From an uncultured Pseudorhodoferax sp. (GTDB taxonomy: Bacteria > Pseudomonadota > Gammaproteobacteria > Burkholderiales > Burkholderiaceae): a DNA stretch of 15,523 nt. Shown here one piece after another: positions 1 to 7,367 of the stretch. The position numbers were made by a program, and so were the translations under genes. The stretch is from positions 1 to 15,523 of the forward strand of contig CAJYRH010000321.1 of NCBI GenBank assembly GCA_913776795.1. The letters are read 5' to 3'. Every line of letters begins with the position of its first letter. Position 1 is the stretch's first letter. The notes beneath the pieces were generated by a model. That model was not told where the DNA came from. It searched no databases and was given only the letters and a program-made list of their open reading frames with translations.

Positions 1-575
1 GTCAGCAGGTGGATCCACGGCGTGGCCAGCATGAGGTACCAGGTCTGGCGCAGCCCACTGCCGACGTGGCTGGCCACCGTGTGCGTGAAGCTGGCGGGCC
101 AGAACATGAAGAACAGCGCCGAGGCCCCGTGCACCAGCACACCGAGCCGGATGAAGAAGGCCAACGGCTTGGCGGCGTCGGGGAACCAGCCGGAGCACCA
201 CCAGAGCATCGCCACCACGGCGGCGTGCCGCATCGGCCCCCACGGGTCGGACGGCGGCATCTCCGGCGCGATCATCGGCACCGCCAGTCCCAGCCCGGTG
301 CCCTGGCTGGGGTCGCCCACGGAGAAGCGGCCCGGCAGCTGCAGCGCCTGCATCCACCACAGGATGGTGTCGCCCCAGGCGGCCTGCAGCCAGGGCCGCA
401 TCCACAGCAGCAGCGCGCTGAAGAGCGCCGCCAGCACCACGCCCTGCAGCACCCGCTGCAACGGCAGCGTCTGGCGCCAGATGGCGCGGTGCTGGGCGAT
501 GGTGCCGCCCAGGTGGCCGCGCACACTCAGGCGCCGAAGGGCGGCGCGGGAACCGGCATGCAGGGACTTGGCCAT
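1..575 (-). CDS. Multi-pass membrane protein of the polysaccharide operon, partial (3' end outside window)
   Basis: The frame opens with ATG at 575 and runs off the left edge, giving 191 visible residues (MAKSLHAGSR...). I do not recognise the family. The first 40 residues are basic and polar. Hydrophobic stretches follow at about residues 41-58, 117-131 and 138-160, and another begins near 178, which suggests an inner-membrane protein with at least three or four spans. Residues 75-115 form a loop rich in Pro and Gly. Twelve bases separate its start from the stop of the YaiO-like gene, so it is very probably the sixth gene of the operon. It could assist polymer export or be an acyl- or other group-transfer membrane protein; nothing visible decides this. 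Codon usage matches the neighbours. Real coding is well supported; function is unknown. Confidence 0.75.
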   Translation of the reverse strand, partial: MAKSLHAGSRAALRRLSVRGHLGGTIAQHRAIWRQTLPLQRVLQGVVLAALFSALLLWMRPWLQAAWGDTILWWMQALQLPGRFSVGDPSQGTGLGLAVPMIAPEMPPSDPWGPMRHAAVVAMLWWCSGWFPDAAKPLAFFIRLGVLVHGASALFFMFWPASFTHTVASHVGSGLRQTWYLMLATPWIHLL

Positions 576-587
576 GGTGCGGGTGCC

Positions 588-1451
588 TCAGAAGCTGACG
601 AACAGGCCCACGCCCAAGGTGTGGCGCTTGTAGGTCGGATTGGAATAGCGCTCGGCCTGTGCGGTCAGTCCCCAGGTCGGCCCCAGCCACACGCGCCCCG
701 TCGCGGCCACGCTGTGGCTGCGGAAATCCACCAGCTGGGCGCCTGCGCCGATGGCCTGGTAGGCCTCGGTGCCGCTGGCCACGCGCAGGGCGAAGTAGCC
801 CACGCCGTCGCGCCCCACCGTCATGCTGGCGAAGGGCATGTGCGAGAAGACGTTCCCTGGCTGGCTGAGGTTGAGCACCACCCCCGCTTCGAGGACGACC
901 GGCGCCGGCAGGTACCAGGCTGCCGCCAGGCGCATGCCCGCCTCGCTGCGGTTGTGGTGCAGCGCTGCGCCGTAGACGGCGGCGGACGTGACCAGCTGGC
1001 CCTGCGACAGCCATTTGCGCGAGATCTGTGTATCGGAGCGCAGGATGGACCAGTTGGGCCCGCCCTCCCCCAGTGCCAGCGACTGCACCGCATACCAGCG
1101 GTCCGAGATCTGCAAGGTGTAGCTGCCGGCCGCCACGCCGCCGGTCTCGCCAAACTTGCGCTCGCGCAGCAGTTCGAGGTTCAGCACGTCGCCGTTGCGC
1201 AATACGATGGCACCGCGCACGTTCACCGCCTCGCCGTCCGGCAGGCCGGCACTGAGGTTGCTGCGCCAGGTCTGCAGGTCCCAGGTGCTGCGCGCCGACA
1301 CAGGTCCCGGCGCCGGTGCGGGAGCCGGCGCAGGTGCAGAAGGCTCCACGGGCAGAGGGCCGGCCGTCTGTGCCTGCGCCTGCGCGGCGCACAGCAGCCA
1401 GGCGAGCGTCGACGCACCGGTCAGGCGGCCGACACTGCGAAGCCGCCTCAT
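588..1451 (-). CDS. YaiO-like outer-membrane beta-barrel protein
   Basis: The product is 287 aa. Residues 1-28 form a Sec signal peptide (MRRLRSVGRL, hydrophobic core, then AQAQA with likely cleavage before Gln28 or Thr29). A Pro/Ala linker (APAPAPAPGP, about 39-50) follows. From about residue 60 there are alternating amphipathic strands, and the protein ends in Val-Ser-Phe, the C-terminal aromatic typical of Bam-inserted barrels. The strand pattern and context resemble the YaiO outer-membrane family; in Escherichia coli, yaiO lies beside a GT2 glycosyltransferase (yaiP) and a deacetylase-like gene (yaiS). I infer that it acts at the outer membrane in export or retention of the polymer. The ATG at 1451 is chosen because it overlaps the wecB stop by 4 nt (ATGA) and opens directly on a signal peptide; the frame extends further upstream, but only through wecB. 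Barrel assignment is firm, family name moderately so. Confidence 0.82.
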   Translation of the reverse strand: MRRLRSVGRLTGASTLAWLLCAAQAQAQTAGPLPVEPSAPAPAPAPAPGPVSARSTWDLQTWRSNLSAGLPDGEAVNVRGAIVLRNGDVLNLELLRERKFGETGGVAAGSYTLQISDRWYAVQSLALGEGGPNWSILRSDTQISRKWLSQGQLVTSAAVYGAALHHNRSEAGMRLAAAWYLPAPVVLEAGVVLNLSQPGNVFSHMPFASMTVGRDGVGYFALRVASGTEAYQAIGAGAQLVDFRSHSVAATGRVWLGPTWGLTAQAERYSNPTYKRHTLGVGLFVSF

Positions 1452-2620
1452 CGCGCGCCTGCCAGCACGTCGGCGATGCGCTGGGACGTGCGCCCGTCGC
1501 CGAACGGGTTGACGGCCTCGCGCATGCGTGCCAGTTCCCTGCCCTCGCCCAGCAGCCGCGTCACGCAGCCGACAATGCGCTGCATGTCCGTGCCCACGAT
1601 CATCCCGGCACCGGCCTCGATGAGTTCCGGGCGCTCGGTCGTGTCGCGCAGCACGAGCACCGGCCGCGACAGCGCCGCACCCTCCTCCTGGATGCCGCCG
1701 GAATCCGTCAGCGCCAGGGCGCTGTTCTGCAGGCACCACAGCAGCGCCGGGTAGTCCAGCGGCGGGCACAGGCACAGCCTGCCTTCCAGCTGCGTGGCCA
1801 GCACACCGAGCTCGGCGTGCACGGTGTCGGCCACCGCGGGGTTGCCATGCACGGGCCAGACCACGGCCAGGCGCGGATCGGCCTGCAGCAGCCGCGCCAC
1901 GGCGCGTGCGATGTCGCGGATGCCCGGGCCCCAGTTCTCGCGGCGGTGGGCCGTGACGGTGATCAGCCGCCCGTGCGCCAGCCAGGGCTGCAAGCGCTGC
2001 AGGGGCTCGGGCAGCACCAGCGTGCCGTCGTCCAGCAGGCTCTGCAACCGCGCCGCGCCGGTGAGGGCCGCGTCCACCGCGGTGTTGCCGACCACGTGCA
2101 CGGCGTCGGCTGCGATGCCCTCGCGCGCCAGGTTGGCGGCCGCGCCTGCGGTCGGGGCGAAGTGCCAGTGCGCCAGCCGCGCCGTCAGCTCACGGTTCTT
2201 TTCCTCGGGGAACGGCTCGCGCGGCTTGAAGGTGCGCAGGCCGGCTTCCACATGCCCGATCGGGATGTCCAAGTAGAAGGCCGCCTGGGCGGAGGCCAGC
2301 GTGCTCGTGGTGTCGCCATGCACGAGAACAGCCGAAGGCTGTGCCTTTTCGTAGACGGCGCTGAGGCTTTCCAGCAGCAGCGCATTCAAATGCGCCAGGC
2401 TGCCGTTGCGGCGCTCCAGCTGCAGTTCGAATTCGGGCCGGATGTCGAAGAAGTCGTACAGCGACTGGGCCATCTCGCGGTGCTGGCCGCTGTGCACCCA
2501 GGCGACCGCATGGCCGCGCCGGCGCAGTTCGGCATGGACCGGGGCCATCTTGATGATTTCTGGGCGGGTGCCGACCGAAATGAGAACGGGCCGCTCCGGC
2601 GGCGTGCGGGATGCTGTCAT
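1448..2620 (-). CDS. wecB: UDP-N-acetylglucosamine 2-epimerase (non-hydrolysing)
   Basis: This cytosolic enzyme interconverts UDP-GlcNAc and UDP-ManNAc. The product is 390 aa, a usual length for the family (about 370-390). Landmarks are SVGTRPEIIKMAP (15-27), HGDTTST (101-107), GHVEAGLRT (122-130), PFPEEKNR (136-143), TAHRREN (223-229), PVHGNP (256-261), TDSGGIQEE (305-313) and TERPE (328-332). Asp103, Glu125, Glu139 and His225 fall at the positions of the catalytic/substrate residues described for E. coli WecB (Asp95, Glu117, Glu131, His213). ATG 2620 overlaps the deacetylase stop by 4 nt; its own stop overlaps the YaiO-like start by 4 nt. No UDP-ManNAc dehydrogenase (wecC) lies in the window, so the product may be used as ManNAc or oxidised elsewhere. 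Its place inside the operon suggests that it supplies the donor sugar for the synthase at 5630-7123. Confidence 0.93.
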   Translation of the reverse strand: MTASRTPPERPVLISVGTRPEIIKMAPVHAELRRRGHAVAWVHSGQHREMAQSLYDFFDIRPEFELQLERRNGSLAHLNALLLESLSAVYEKAQPSAVLVHGDTTSTLASAQAAFYLDIPIGHVEAGLRTFKPREPFPEEKNRELTARLAHWHFAPTAGAAANLAREGIAADAVHVVGNTAVDAALTGAARLQSLLDDGTLVLPEPLQRLQPWLAHGRLITVTAHRRENWGPGIRDIARAVARLLQADPRLAVVWPVHGNPAVADTVHAELGVLATQLEGRLCLCPPLDYPALLWCLQNSALALTDSGGIQEEGAALSRPVLVLRDTTERPELIEAGAGMIVGTDMQRIVGCVTRLLGEGRELARMREAVNPFGDGRTSQRIADVLAGAR

Positions 2621-4539
2621 GGGGAGGGCGATGGGTTGGGAATCGAAGCGGTGGGCGTCGTCGCGCCGTGCACGGGCAGTTGCACGCGCAGCGTGGTGCC
2701 GGCACCGGCGACCACGCGCCAGAAATCGCCCTCGCGCGTGACCTCGGCCTGGCCCTGCAGGACGCGCGGCGCGTCGTAGCGGCGCGCCGGCAGCAGCCAG
2801 GCGAAGTGCGCAAGCGAGCGCGGGTGCTCCGCCTGCAGCCACTCGGCGCCGTCGGCGGCCCGTGTGCTCCAGTCGACGGCCAGCCGTTCGTTGGCGAAGT
2901 CGGCGTAGGCGGCCATGGTGATCCAGCGCAGTGCCCCGTCCGCCACCAGCTGCCTGGTGTGCTGCAGCCAGTCGCGGAAGGCGTCGGGGAACAGCGCAAC
3001 GCCTGGCGGGTGGAAGTACACCAGCCGGGCCGTGCGGTATTGGGCGCAGTAGTCGGCCACGTCCTTGAGCCAGGCGCCGATGTCGCGCTGCGAGATGCCC
3101 GCGAGGGAGGTCTCCTCGAAACTGGCGTGCGCGCCATAGCTCAGCACCGGAAAGGCCCACATGCCGGGGGGGCTGCGCTTGCCATCCTGGTAGCTGCGGG
3201 TCGGCGCCATGCCGATGTCGCCCGTGAAGTAGTAGGCCTGGATGCCCTGCTCGCGCAGCCATGGCGTGGTCCAGGCCGGGTGGTTTCCCAGGGGTGCAGA
3301 GTACTCGCGCACCGGCTTGCCGCTGGCGGACCGCACGGCCTGCAGGTTGCGTTCGATGAACGGGATGGAGACGTCCCGCTTCTGCTTGTCGACCAGGCGA
3401 CCGAAGGCGTTGTGGATCCACCCGCCATGGCTGCCAACCTCGTCGCCACGCGCCACGAAGCGGCGCACCCATGCCTGCATGCTGGCATTGCGGGCCAGGT
3501 CCATGCCCTGCCCGTCGCCGACGGTGTCGACGTCGGGCCCGGCCGTCAGGTGGATGGAGTACGGGCCCTGCTCGAACACCCCCAGCGCATCCAGCGTTTC
3601 GATGGCGGGCACCGCCGCCGCCGCGTCGACGTGCCAGTTCATGATCAGCGCGCCCTTGGCATCGGGCACCGGCGACAGCTGTGGCAGCCCGACCAGGTCC
3701 TGCGCGAAATAGCGCAGGAAGGCGTGCAGGAACAGGCCGTCGGTGCGCAGCTTGAGATAGGTCAGCGGCAGGTTGACGAACAGCACCTGGCCTTTGCCCA
3801 CGGTGTGCACGCCCGCCAGCAGGCTGCCCTCCTCGGCATGCATCAGCCGGTTGCCATCGAAGAGGCCGCGCGTCGTGAACACCGGGTAGCTGAGCCGCCC
3901 GTAGTGGTAGCCGATGACGGCCAGCGGCTCGTCCTCGCCGGGTGGCGGCTGGTGGCTGCTGAGCGGCTCTTCCTCGCCGTCGCGGATCAGCTTGCCCGGC
4001 GGAAGACGCAGCAGGGGCACCGCGCCTCCCTCGACCCACGCCACGTGCTCGCCGGACATGCGGCCGCGCAGCTCCTCGTACAACGCGTACGACACGCCGG
4101 CCAGGCCGGACAGACGCGACCGGCCGGGCGGGTAGTTGCCGTCCAGGTCCTCGGTGCCGGCATCGTGCACCAGCAGCAGGGGCGTGCCGGACCGCACGCG
4201 CTGGTTCAGCGCCGCGACGAGCGCATCGTTCATGCGGCGGTGCACCTGGTCGGGCAGGATCAGCGCCACGTCGTCGGAAGCGCCGCCTGCCCGCAGCAGA
4301 TCGGATGCGCGCAGCAGCGACAACTTGAAGCCGAGCTCGGCCGCGGCGTCCTGCCAGGCGTGCACGTGCGGATCGCCGGACGAGACTTCATCGGAGACCA
4401 GCAACGCAAGACGGGTGGCAGCCTGGTGCGGTCTGGCCGAACCGTTCAGCAGGCCGAACAGCACGAACAGTCCGACGGCTGCCAGCAGCAGCGCGCCGCG
4501 CACCAGCCAGACGCGCGAGGCAATGGGTTTCGCGTTCAT
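2617..4539 (-). CDS. Membrane-anchored extracytoplasmic polysaccharide deacetylase-like protein
   Basis: The product is 640 aa. It has one N-terminal signal anchor (about residues 12-31), so the rest should be periplasmic. Residues 43-280 form an alpha/beta domain with a Rossmann-like or glutaminase-like look (RLALLVSDE, VALILPD, LLLVHDAG, QVLFVNLPL). Residues 295-550 look like a NodB/CE4-type deacetylase barrel: NWHVD with Asp305 as possible metal ligand, SHGGWIH with His371 and His376, EYSAPLGNH (412-420), and YFHPPG (508-513). A two-domain layout with an extracytoplasmic deacetylase recalls PelA and PgaB, which remove N-acetyl groups from Pel and PNAG, but I cannot claim orthology. The last 90 residues form a small beta-rich domain and a Thr/Pro-rich tail. 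ATG 4539 overlaps the upstream stop (ATGA). The His spacing is five rather than the usual four; see findings. The fold class is fairly sure, the substrate unknown. Confidence 0.8.
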   Translation of the reverse strand: MNAKPIASRVWLVRGALLLAAVGLFVLFGLLNGSARPHQAATRLALLVSDEVSSGDPHVHAWQDAAAELGFKLSLLRASDLLRAGGASDDVALILPDQVHRRMNDALVAALNQRVRSGTPLLLVHDAGTEDLDGNYPPGRSRLSGLAGVSYALYEELRGRMSGEHVAWVEGGAVPLLRLPPGKLIRDGEEEPLSSHQPPPGEDEPLAVIGYHYGRLSYPVFTTRGLFDGNRLMHAEEGSLLAGVHTVGKGQVLFVNLPLTYLKLRTDGLFLHAFLRYFAQDLVGLPQLSPVPDAKGALIMNWHVDAAAAVPAIETLDALGVFEQGPYSIHLTAGPDVDTVGDGQGMDLARNASMQAWVRRFVARGDEVGSHGGWIHNAFGRLVDKQKRDVSIPFIERNLQAVRSASGKPVREYSAPLGNHPAWTTPWLREQGIQAYYFTGDIGMAPTRSYQDGKRSPPGMWAFPVLSYGAHASFEETSLAGISQRDIGAWLKDVADYCAQYRTARLVYFHPPGVALFPDAFRDWLQHTRQLVADGALRWITMAAYADFANERLAVDWSTRAADGAEWLQAEHPRSLAHFAWLLPARRYDAPRVLQGQAEVTREGDFWRVVAGAGTTLRVQLPVHGATTPTASIPNPSPSP

Positions 4540-5633
4540 GGCACCAACGCCTGCTCGCCCAGCACCGCAACTGCTGCGGCTGGCGCGACCGGTGCGACCG
4601 GCGCCACGCAACGCCCCTGCGCCTCGGCCCAGACGGTGCCGTGGATCTCCACCCCGGCGCCAATGTCGATGCGCGGCGCAGCCACGGTGGTCTGCGCTGC
4701 CGGCGACCCCAGCACGCAGCCGGCATCCAGGGCGATGGCCACTTCGGACATCAGCACCCCCTGCACCGTGCAGCCGGCGCCGAGTTCGGCCTCGCGCTCG
4801 ACGAACACATGGCCGTTGACCGTGCACCCCGGCCCCGCCGTGAACCGGCCGCGGACCTTGAGACTGCCGCCGACCATGCAACGCGGCCCCAGCGTCAGAT
4901 CGCCATGGCAGACCAGGTCGCCCTGCCAGGCGGTGCCTGCCGCGACCGTGAGCGCGCCGCTGCGGATGGCGCGGCGGCCCAGTGCATCCCAGCGCACGCC
5001 GGTCAGGGCGGCGCCGTCGCCCGGCACCGCGGCCAGCACGGGCCGCGGACCTTGCGGCAGGAACTGCATGCGTGGAGCGTGCAGCAGCATGAAACTGCTT
5101 CCGGGCGCCAGCACCAGCAGCCGCTCGGCCGTGGTGCGGCCCGCCAGATGACAGCCCTCGCCCACGAACACCTCTTCGCCATGGGCCCAGCGCAACACCG
5201 AGGCATGGGCTCCGATCCGCAGTGGACCACCGGCCCATAGCGCCTTGTAGATGCCGTGCTCGGCGGCCCGCAGGGCGCCTGCAGCGGCCACCTCGGCGTA
5301 GAACGACATGCCGTCCGGCAGGTGCAGATCGCCCTGGGCGTTCCACAGGCGGTGGCTGGTCTGGTCCTCCCGCTCCGCCGCGGTCAGCGGCAGCGCCTGC
5401 GCGGCTGGCGGACACACCACGATGGCGGTGGTGCCCAGCGTGTCCGCACCGGCGGACACCGCCGCGGCCAGGCGCGCGGCGAAGCTGCGCGCCAGGTAGG
5501 GCGGGTCGAGCGCATCGGCCTCGTCGATGGGCAGCGGCTGGACGTCGCTCGGGCGCAGCCACTCCACCAACGCCGGCAGCATGGGCAGCAGCATGACCGA
5601 GAACGTTGCGAGGAGCAGCAGCGCCAGTTTCAC
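4536..5633 (-). CDS. Membrane-anchored beta-helix protein (bactofilin-like or hexapeptide-like)
   Basis: The product is 365 aa. The first 22 residues (MKLALLLLATFSVMLLPMLP...) are a hydrophobic anchor or uncleaved signal. A mostly helical, Ala-rich region follows to about residue 130. From about 135 to 340 there are repeating short strands with turns of the type GAGCTV and GPGCTV. Over residues 240-308 the period is exactly 18 residues, with Cys at 252, 270, 288 and 306, as expected for coils of a beta-helix. The C-terminus is a low-complexity APVAPVAPAAA segment. The closest general description is a polymer-forming (bactofilin-like) beta-helix, although bactofilins are usually about half this length and mostly soluble. 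GTG 5633 is chosen because it overlaps the synthase stop by 4 nt (GTGA) and opens at once on the anchor; ATG at codon 14 is an alternative. I infer a scaffold in the export complex. The role is unproven. Confidence 0.72.
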   Translation of the reverse strand: MKLALLLLATFSVMLLPMLPALVEWLRPSDVQPLPIDEADALDPPYLARSFAARLAAAVSAGADTLGTTAIVVCPPAAQALPLTAAEREDQTSHRLWNAQGDLHLPDGMSFYAEVAAAGALRAAEHGIYKALWAGGPLRIGAHASVLRWAHGEEVFVGEGCHLAGRTTAERLLVLAPGSSFMLLHAPRMQFLPQGPRPVLAAVPGDGAALTGVRWDALGRRAIRSGALTVAAGTAWQGDLVCHGDLTLGPRCMVGGSLKVRGRFTAGPGCTVNGHVFVEREAELGAGCTVQGVLMSEVAIALDAGCVLGSPAAQTTVAAPRIDIGAGVEIHGTVWAEAQGRCVAPVAPVAPAAAVAVLGEQALVP

Positions 5634-7123
5634 GGCCCGGCCTTGGCGGGAGGCATGGCAACGGCCGCGCTGCTGCGGCGGTAGCGCACGGTCTTGTCCC
5701 ACTGGAACTTGCCGCCTGGCAGCCGGTCCGTGAGCGCCTGCTCGTACACCGAGCGCATGATGGCCACGGCGCTGACGATGAAGCCCAGGAACGAGAACGC
5801 CAGCAGCCGGATGCGCTGGCGCGAACGGTCCAGATGGGTCGCCGTGGCGATCTCGAAGAAGGCGGCGAAATTGCCCAGCGCACTGTGCACCATGAACGCC
5901 ATGACCATCAGGGCGGGTGCAAGCCACTGCATGCTGACGGTGAAGTACATCAACACGCTGAGCACCCAACCCAGCAGCAGCACCGGCGACATCATGTAGA
6001 CGCCCAGGAGCAGTGCGCCGTCGACGCGCTCGGTCCAGCGCAGATCGGGCTGGCGCAACAGGGCGGCCGTGTGGCGCACCATGGCCTGGTTGTGGCCCTT
6101 GGACCAGCGCTTGATCTGGCGCATGCGCACCGACCAGTTCTGCGGCACCTCTTCGTAGCACTCGGCCCGGTTGTGGTAGACCGTGCGCCAGCCGCCCAGG
6201 AGCAGCCGGTAGGTCAGGTCGGTGTCCTCGGCCAGGACGTCGTCGTGCCAGCCGCCCACGGACGCGAGGGCGCTGATGCGGATCCCTCCCACGGTGCCGC
6301 CGTATTGCGGCACCAGCCCGAGGTTCATGCGCGCCTGCTGGTCGACCTGGTAGCCGCCGGACCGCTCCAGGTCCAGCAGCCGGGTCAGCAGGTTGGCGCC
6401 GACGTTCAGCGGCACGACCCGGCCCATCACGGCACCGACCTCCGGGTCGAAGAAGGGCGCCATCAGGCGGCGGATCAGGCCACGCGAAGGCATGTAGTCT
6501 GCGTCGAAGACGATGATGAAGTCGGTGTCCACGGTCTCCGTGGCGTCCTTGAGCGCCGCCGCCTTGCCAGGCTTGCCGCCGACCCGATGGAACGGCCGGA
6601 TGCGGCCCGGAAACCGCGCCACCACCTCGTCGACGATCTCGCGCGTCCGGTCGGTCGACCGGTCGTTGACAGGGACCACCAGCATGCGGTCGGCCGGGTA
6701 GTCGACGCGCATGAGGTTCTCCAGGCAGTCGCGGATGACGTCCTCTTCGTTGTGCGCGGCGACGAACACCGTCACGCGCGGCCACTCGGCCTGGACCAGG
6801 CTGGCGTAGGGGTTGCGCTGGCGGCCGAACAGGCGGTTGAGCGAGAACACGTAGTGGCGGGCTGTGTACACAGTCAGCAGCACCATGACGAGGCCCATCA
6901 GCGTGCCGAGCGACCAGGCCCATGTGTCACCGAGCGGGCTGGAAATCGTCAACGACATGCCGGCGGCGTGCACCCCGGAATGGCTGGCCAGCGCGGCCGT
7001 TCCGACCATGACGCCCAGCAAACGACCGGCATGCATGGCCCAGCCCGGGACCGCGGGCAGGCGCCAGCAGGCACGCGGCTGTACATCGCGCCTGGTGGGT
7101 GGCGCATGGGGGTGGTGGTTCAA
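5630..7123 (-). CDS. Membrane GT2 family polysaccharide synthase/glycosyltransferase
   Basis: The product is 497 aa from TTG 7123. It is a processive-type GT2 enzyme: nucleotide-sugar fold from about residue 116 (RVTVFVAAHNEEDVI), Asn153-Asp154, DAD at 207-209 (metal/UDP binding), catalytic AED at 298-300, and QIKRW at 336-340, the Q-x-x-R-W motif of cellulose, hyaluronan and PNAG synthases. Membrane segments lie near 68-87, then three or four after residue 368 (about 369-395, 401-425, 440-458). It would polymerise and secrete the chain through the inner membrane. First gene of the operon. Start: the frame allows GTG 7180, TTG 7123 and ATG 7036. TTG 7123 has GGAAAGG six bases upstream, and the codons between 7123 and 7036 are strongly GC3-biased, whereas those before 7123 are not. 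Context with a YaiO-like barrel recalls E. coli YaiP. The synthase class is sure; the sugar and exact start are not. Confidence 0.88.
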   Translation of the reverse strand: MNHHPHAPPTRRDVQPRACWRLPAVPGWAMHAGRLLGVMVGTAALASHSGVHAAGMSLTISSPLGDTWAWSLGTLMGLVMVLLTVYTARHYVFSLNRLFGRQRNPYASLVQAEWPRVTVFVAAHNEEDVIRDCLENLMRVDYPADRMLVVPVNDRSTDRTREIVDEVVARFPGRIRPFHRVGGKPGKAAALKDATETVDTDFIIVFDADYMPSRGLIRRLMAPFFDPEVGAVMGRVVPLNVGANLLTRLLDLERSGGYQVDQQARMNLGLVPQYGGTVGGIRISALASVGGWHDDVLAEDTDLTYRLLLGGWRTVYHNRAECYEEVPQNWSVRMRQIKRWSKGHNQAMVRHTAALLRQPDLRWTERVDGALLLGVYMMSPVLLLGWVLSVLMYFTVSMQWLAPALMVMAFMVHSALGNFAAFFEIATATHLDRSRQRIRLLAFSFLGFIVSAVAIMRSVYEQALTDRLPGGKFQWDKTVRYRRSSAAVAMPPAKAGP

Positions 7124-7129
7124 GTTGTA

Positions 7130-7136
7130 CCTTTCC
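7130..7136 (-). promoter_or_regulatory. Ribosome binding site deciding a TTG start for the synthase
   Basis: On the minus strand GGAAAGG lies six bases before TTG 7123. No comparable Shine-Dalgarno precedes ATG 7036 or GTG 7180. This supports the TTG start, together with the GC3 change at that point. Confidence 0.5.
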
Positions 7137-7175
7137 GCACGCAATGCGGAGCCTCGCGACTGGCGATTTGTAACG

Positions 7176-7187
7176 TACACAAGTGTA
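7176..7187. promoter_or_regulatory. Inverted repeat TACAC-AA-GTGTA near the synthase start
   Basis: Arms TACAC (7176-7180) and GTGTA (7183-7187) are separated by AA. The repeat lies 53-64 bp upstream of TTG 7123, where an operator or a leader hairpin could act. If the synthase began at GTG 7180 the repeat would span its start codon. Confidence 0.3.
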
Positions 7188-7280
7188 GGAGTGACGCGGA
7201 TGGACTAGCCCGCAAATCAAACAACACGCTGTAGCAGTTGTGCGAATTACGCAACTTAGAACACTTTTTGATGCAAATTT

Positions 7281-7298
7281 GTCGTCAAATAGTCGTCA
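7281..7298. repeat. Direct repeat GTCGTCA, 11-bp period
   Basis: GTCGTCA occurs at 7281-7287 and again at 7292-7298. The 11-bp spacing is one helical turn, so a regulator could contact both copies on one face. It lies about 160 bp upstream of the synthase start. Confidence 0.5.
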
Positions 7299-7314
7299 GA
7301 ACCTGCACAAATCG

Positions 7315-7350
7315 GTTGAATTGAGTTCAACACGTTCAAATTGCATTCAA
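7315..7350. promoter_or_regulatory. Inverted repeat GTTGAA/TTCAAC with further TTCAA copies
   Basis: GTTGAA (7315-7320) and TTCAAC (7326-7331) form a perfect inverted repeat with a 5-nt centre. Further TTCAA copies follow at 7335-7339 and 7346-7350. It is operator-like in form; no regulator can be named. Confidence 0.4.
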
Positions 7351-7357
7351 ATTTATA

Positions 7358-7367
7358 TTGTGCACAA
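7358..7367. promoter_or_regulatory. Palindrome TTGTGCACAA with two nearby half-sites
   Basis: A perfect 10-bp palindrome. The half-site TTGTGC recurs at 7238-7243 (plus strand) and at 7305-7310 (minus strand, read GCACAA on plus). This could be an operator family for the polysaccharide promoter, but may also be chance in AT-rich DNA. Confidence 0.35.

Noticed and set aside
1318..1350. Short tandem repeat encoding alternating Pro-Ala
   Set aside because: It is an in-frame Pro/Ala linker after the signal peptide of the YaiO-like protein, common in high-GC genomes, and not an independent repeat element.
9..1754. Open plus-strand frame of about 580 codons at the left edge
   Set aside because: It crosses three well-supported minus-strand genes and its translation is Arg/His/Gln-rich with no motif.
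1448..4039. A wecB protein fused to a long N-terminal extension (863 codons open)
   Set aside because: The extension reads through the deacetylase gene in another frame. WecB motifs begin directly after ATG 2620, which has an ATGA overlap, and the length from there is normal.
2611..5151. Long open frame on the plus strand (over 800 codons) opposite the deacetylase and beta-helix genes
   Set aside because: Its product is rich in Arg, Ala, Gly, His and Gln with no recognisable domain, and it lies opposite clear genes. It is a GC-bias shadow of the minus-strand coding frames.
7168..7182. A possible FNR/CRP-like site, TTGT-N7-ACAA
   Set aside because: Only the outer four bases are symmetric and the central positions do not fit either consensus. 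It was not listed as a feature.
5606..7234. Open plus-strand frame of more than 500 codons opposite the GT2 synthase
   Set aside because: Low-complexity His/Arg/Gln-rich translation. The minus strand carries all the GT2 catalytic motifs, so this is a shadow.
7283..7288. Sigma-70 promoter with TTGACG as -35 for the polysaccharide operon
   Set aside because: No acceptable -10 hexamer is found at 16, 17 or 18 bp downstream on the minus strand.
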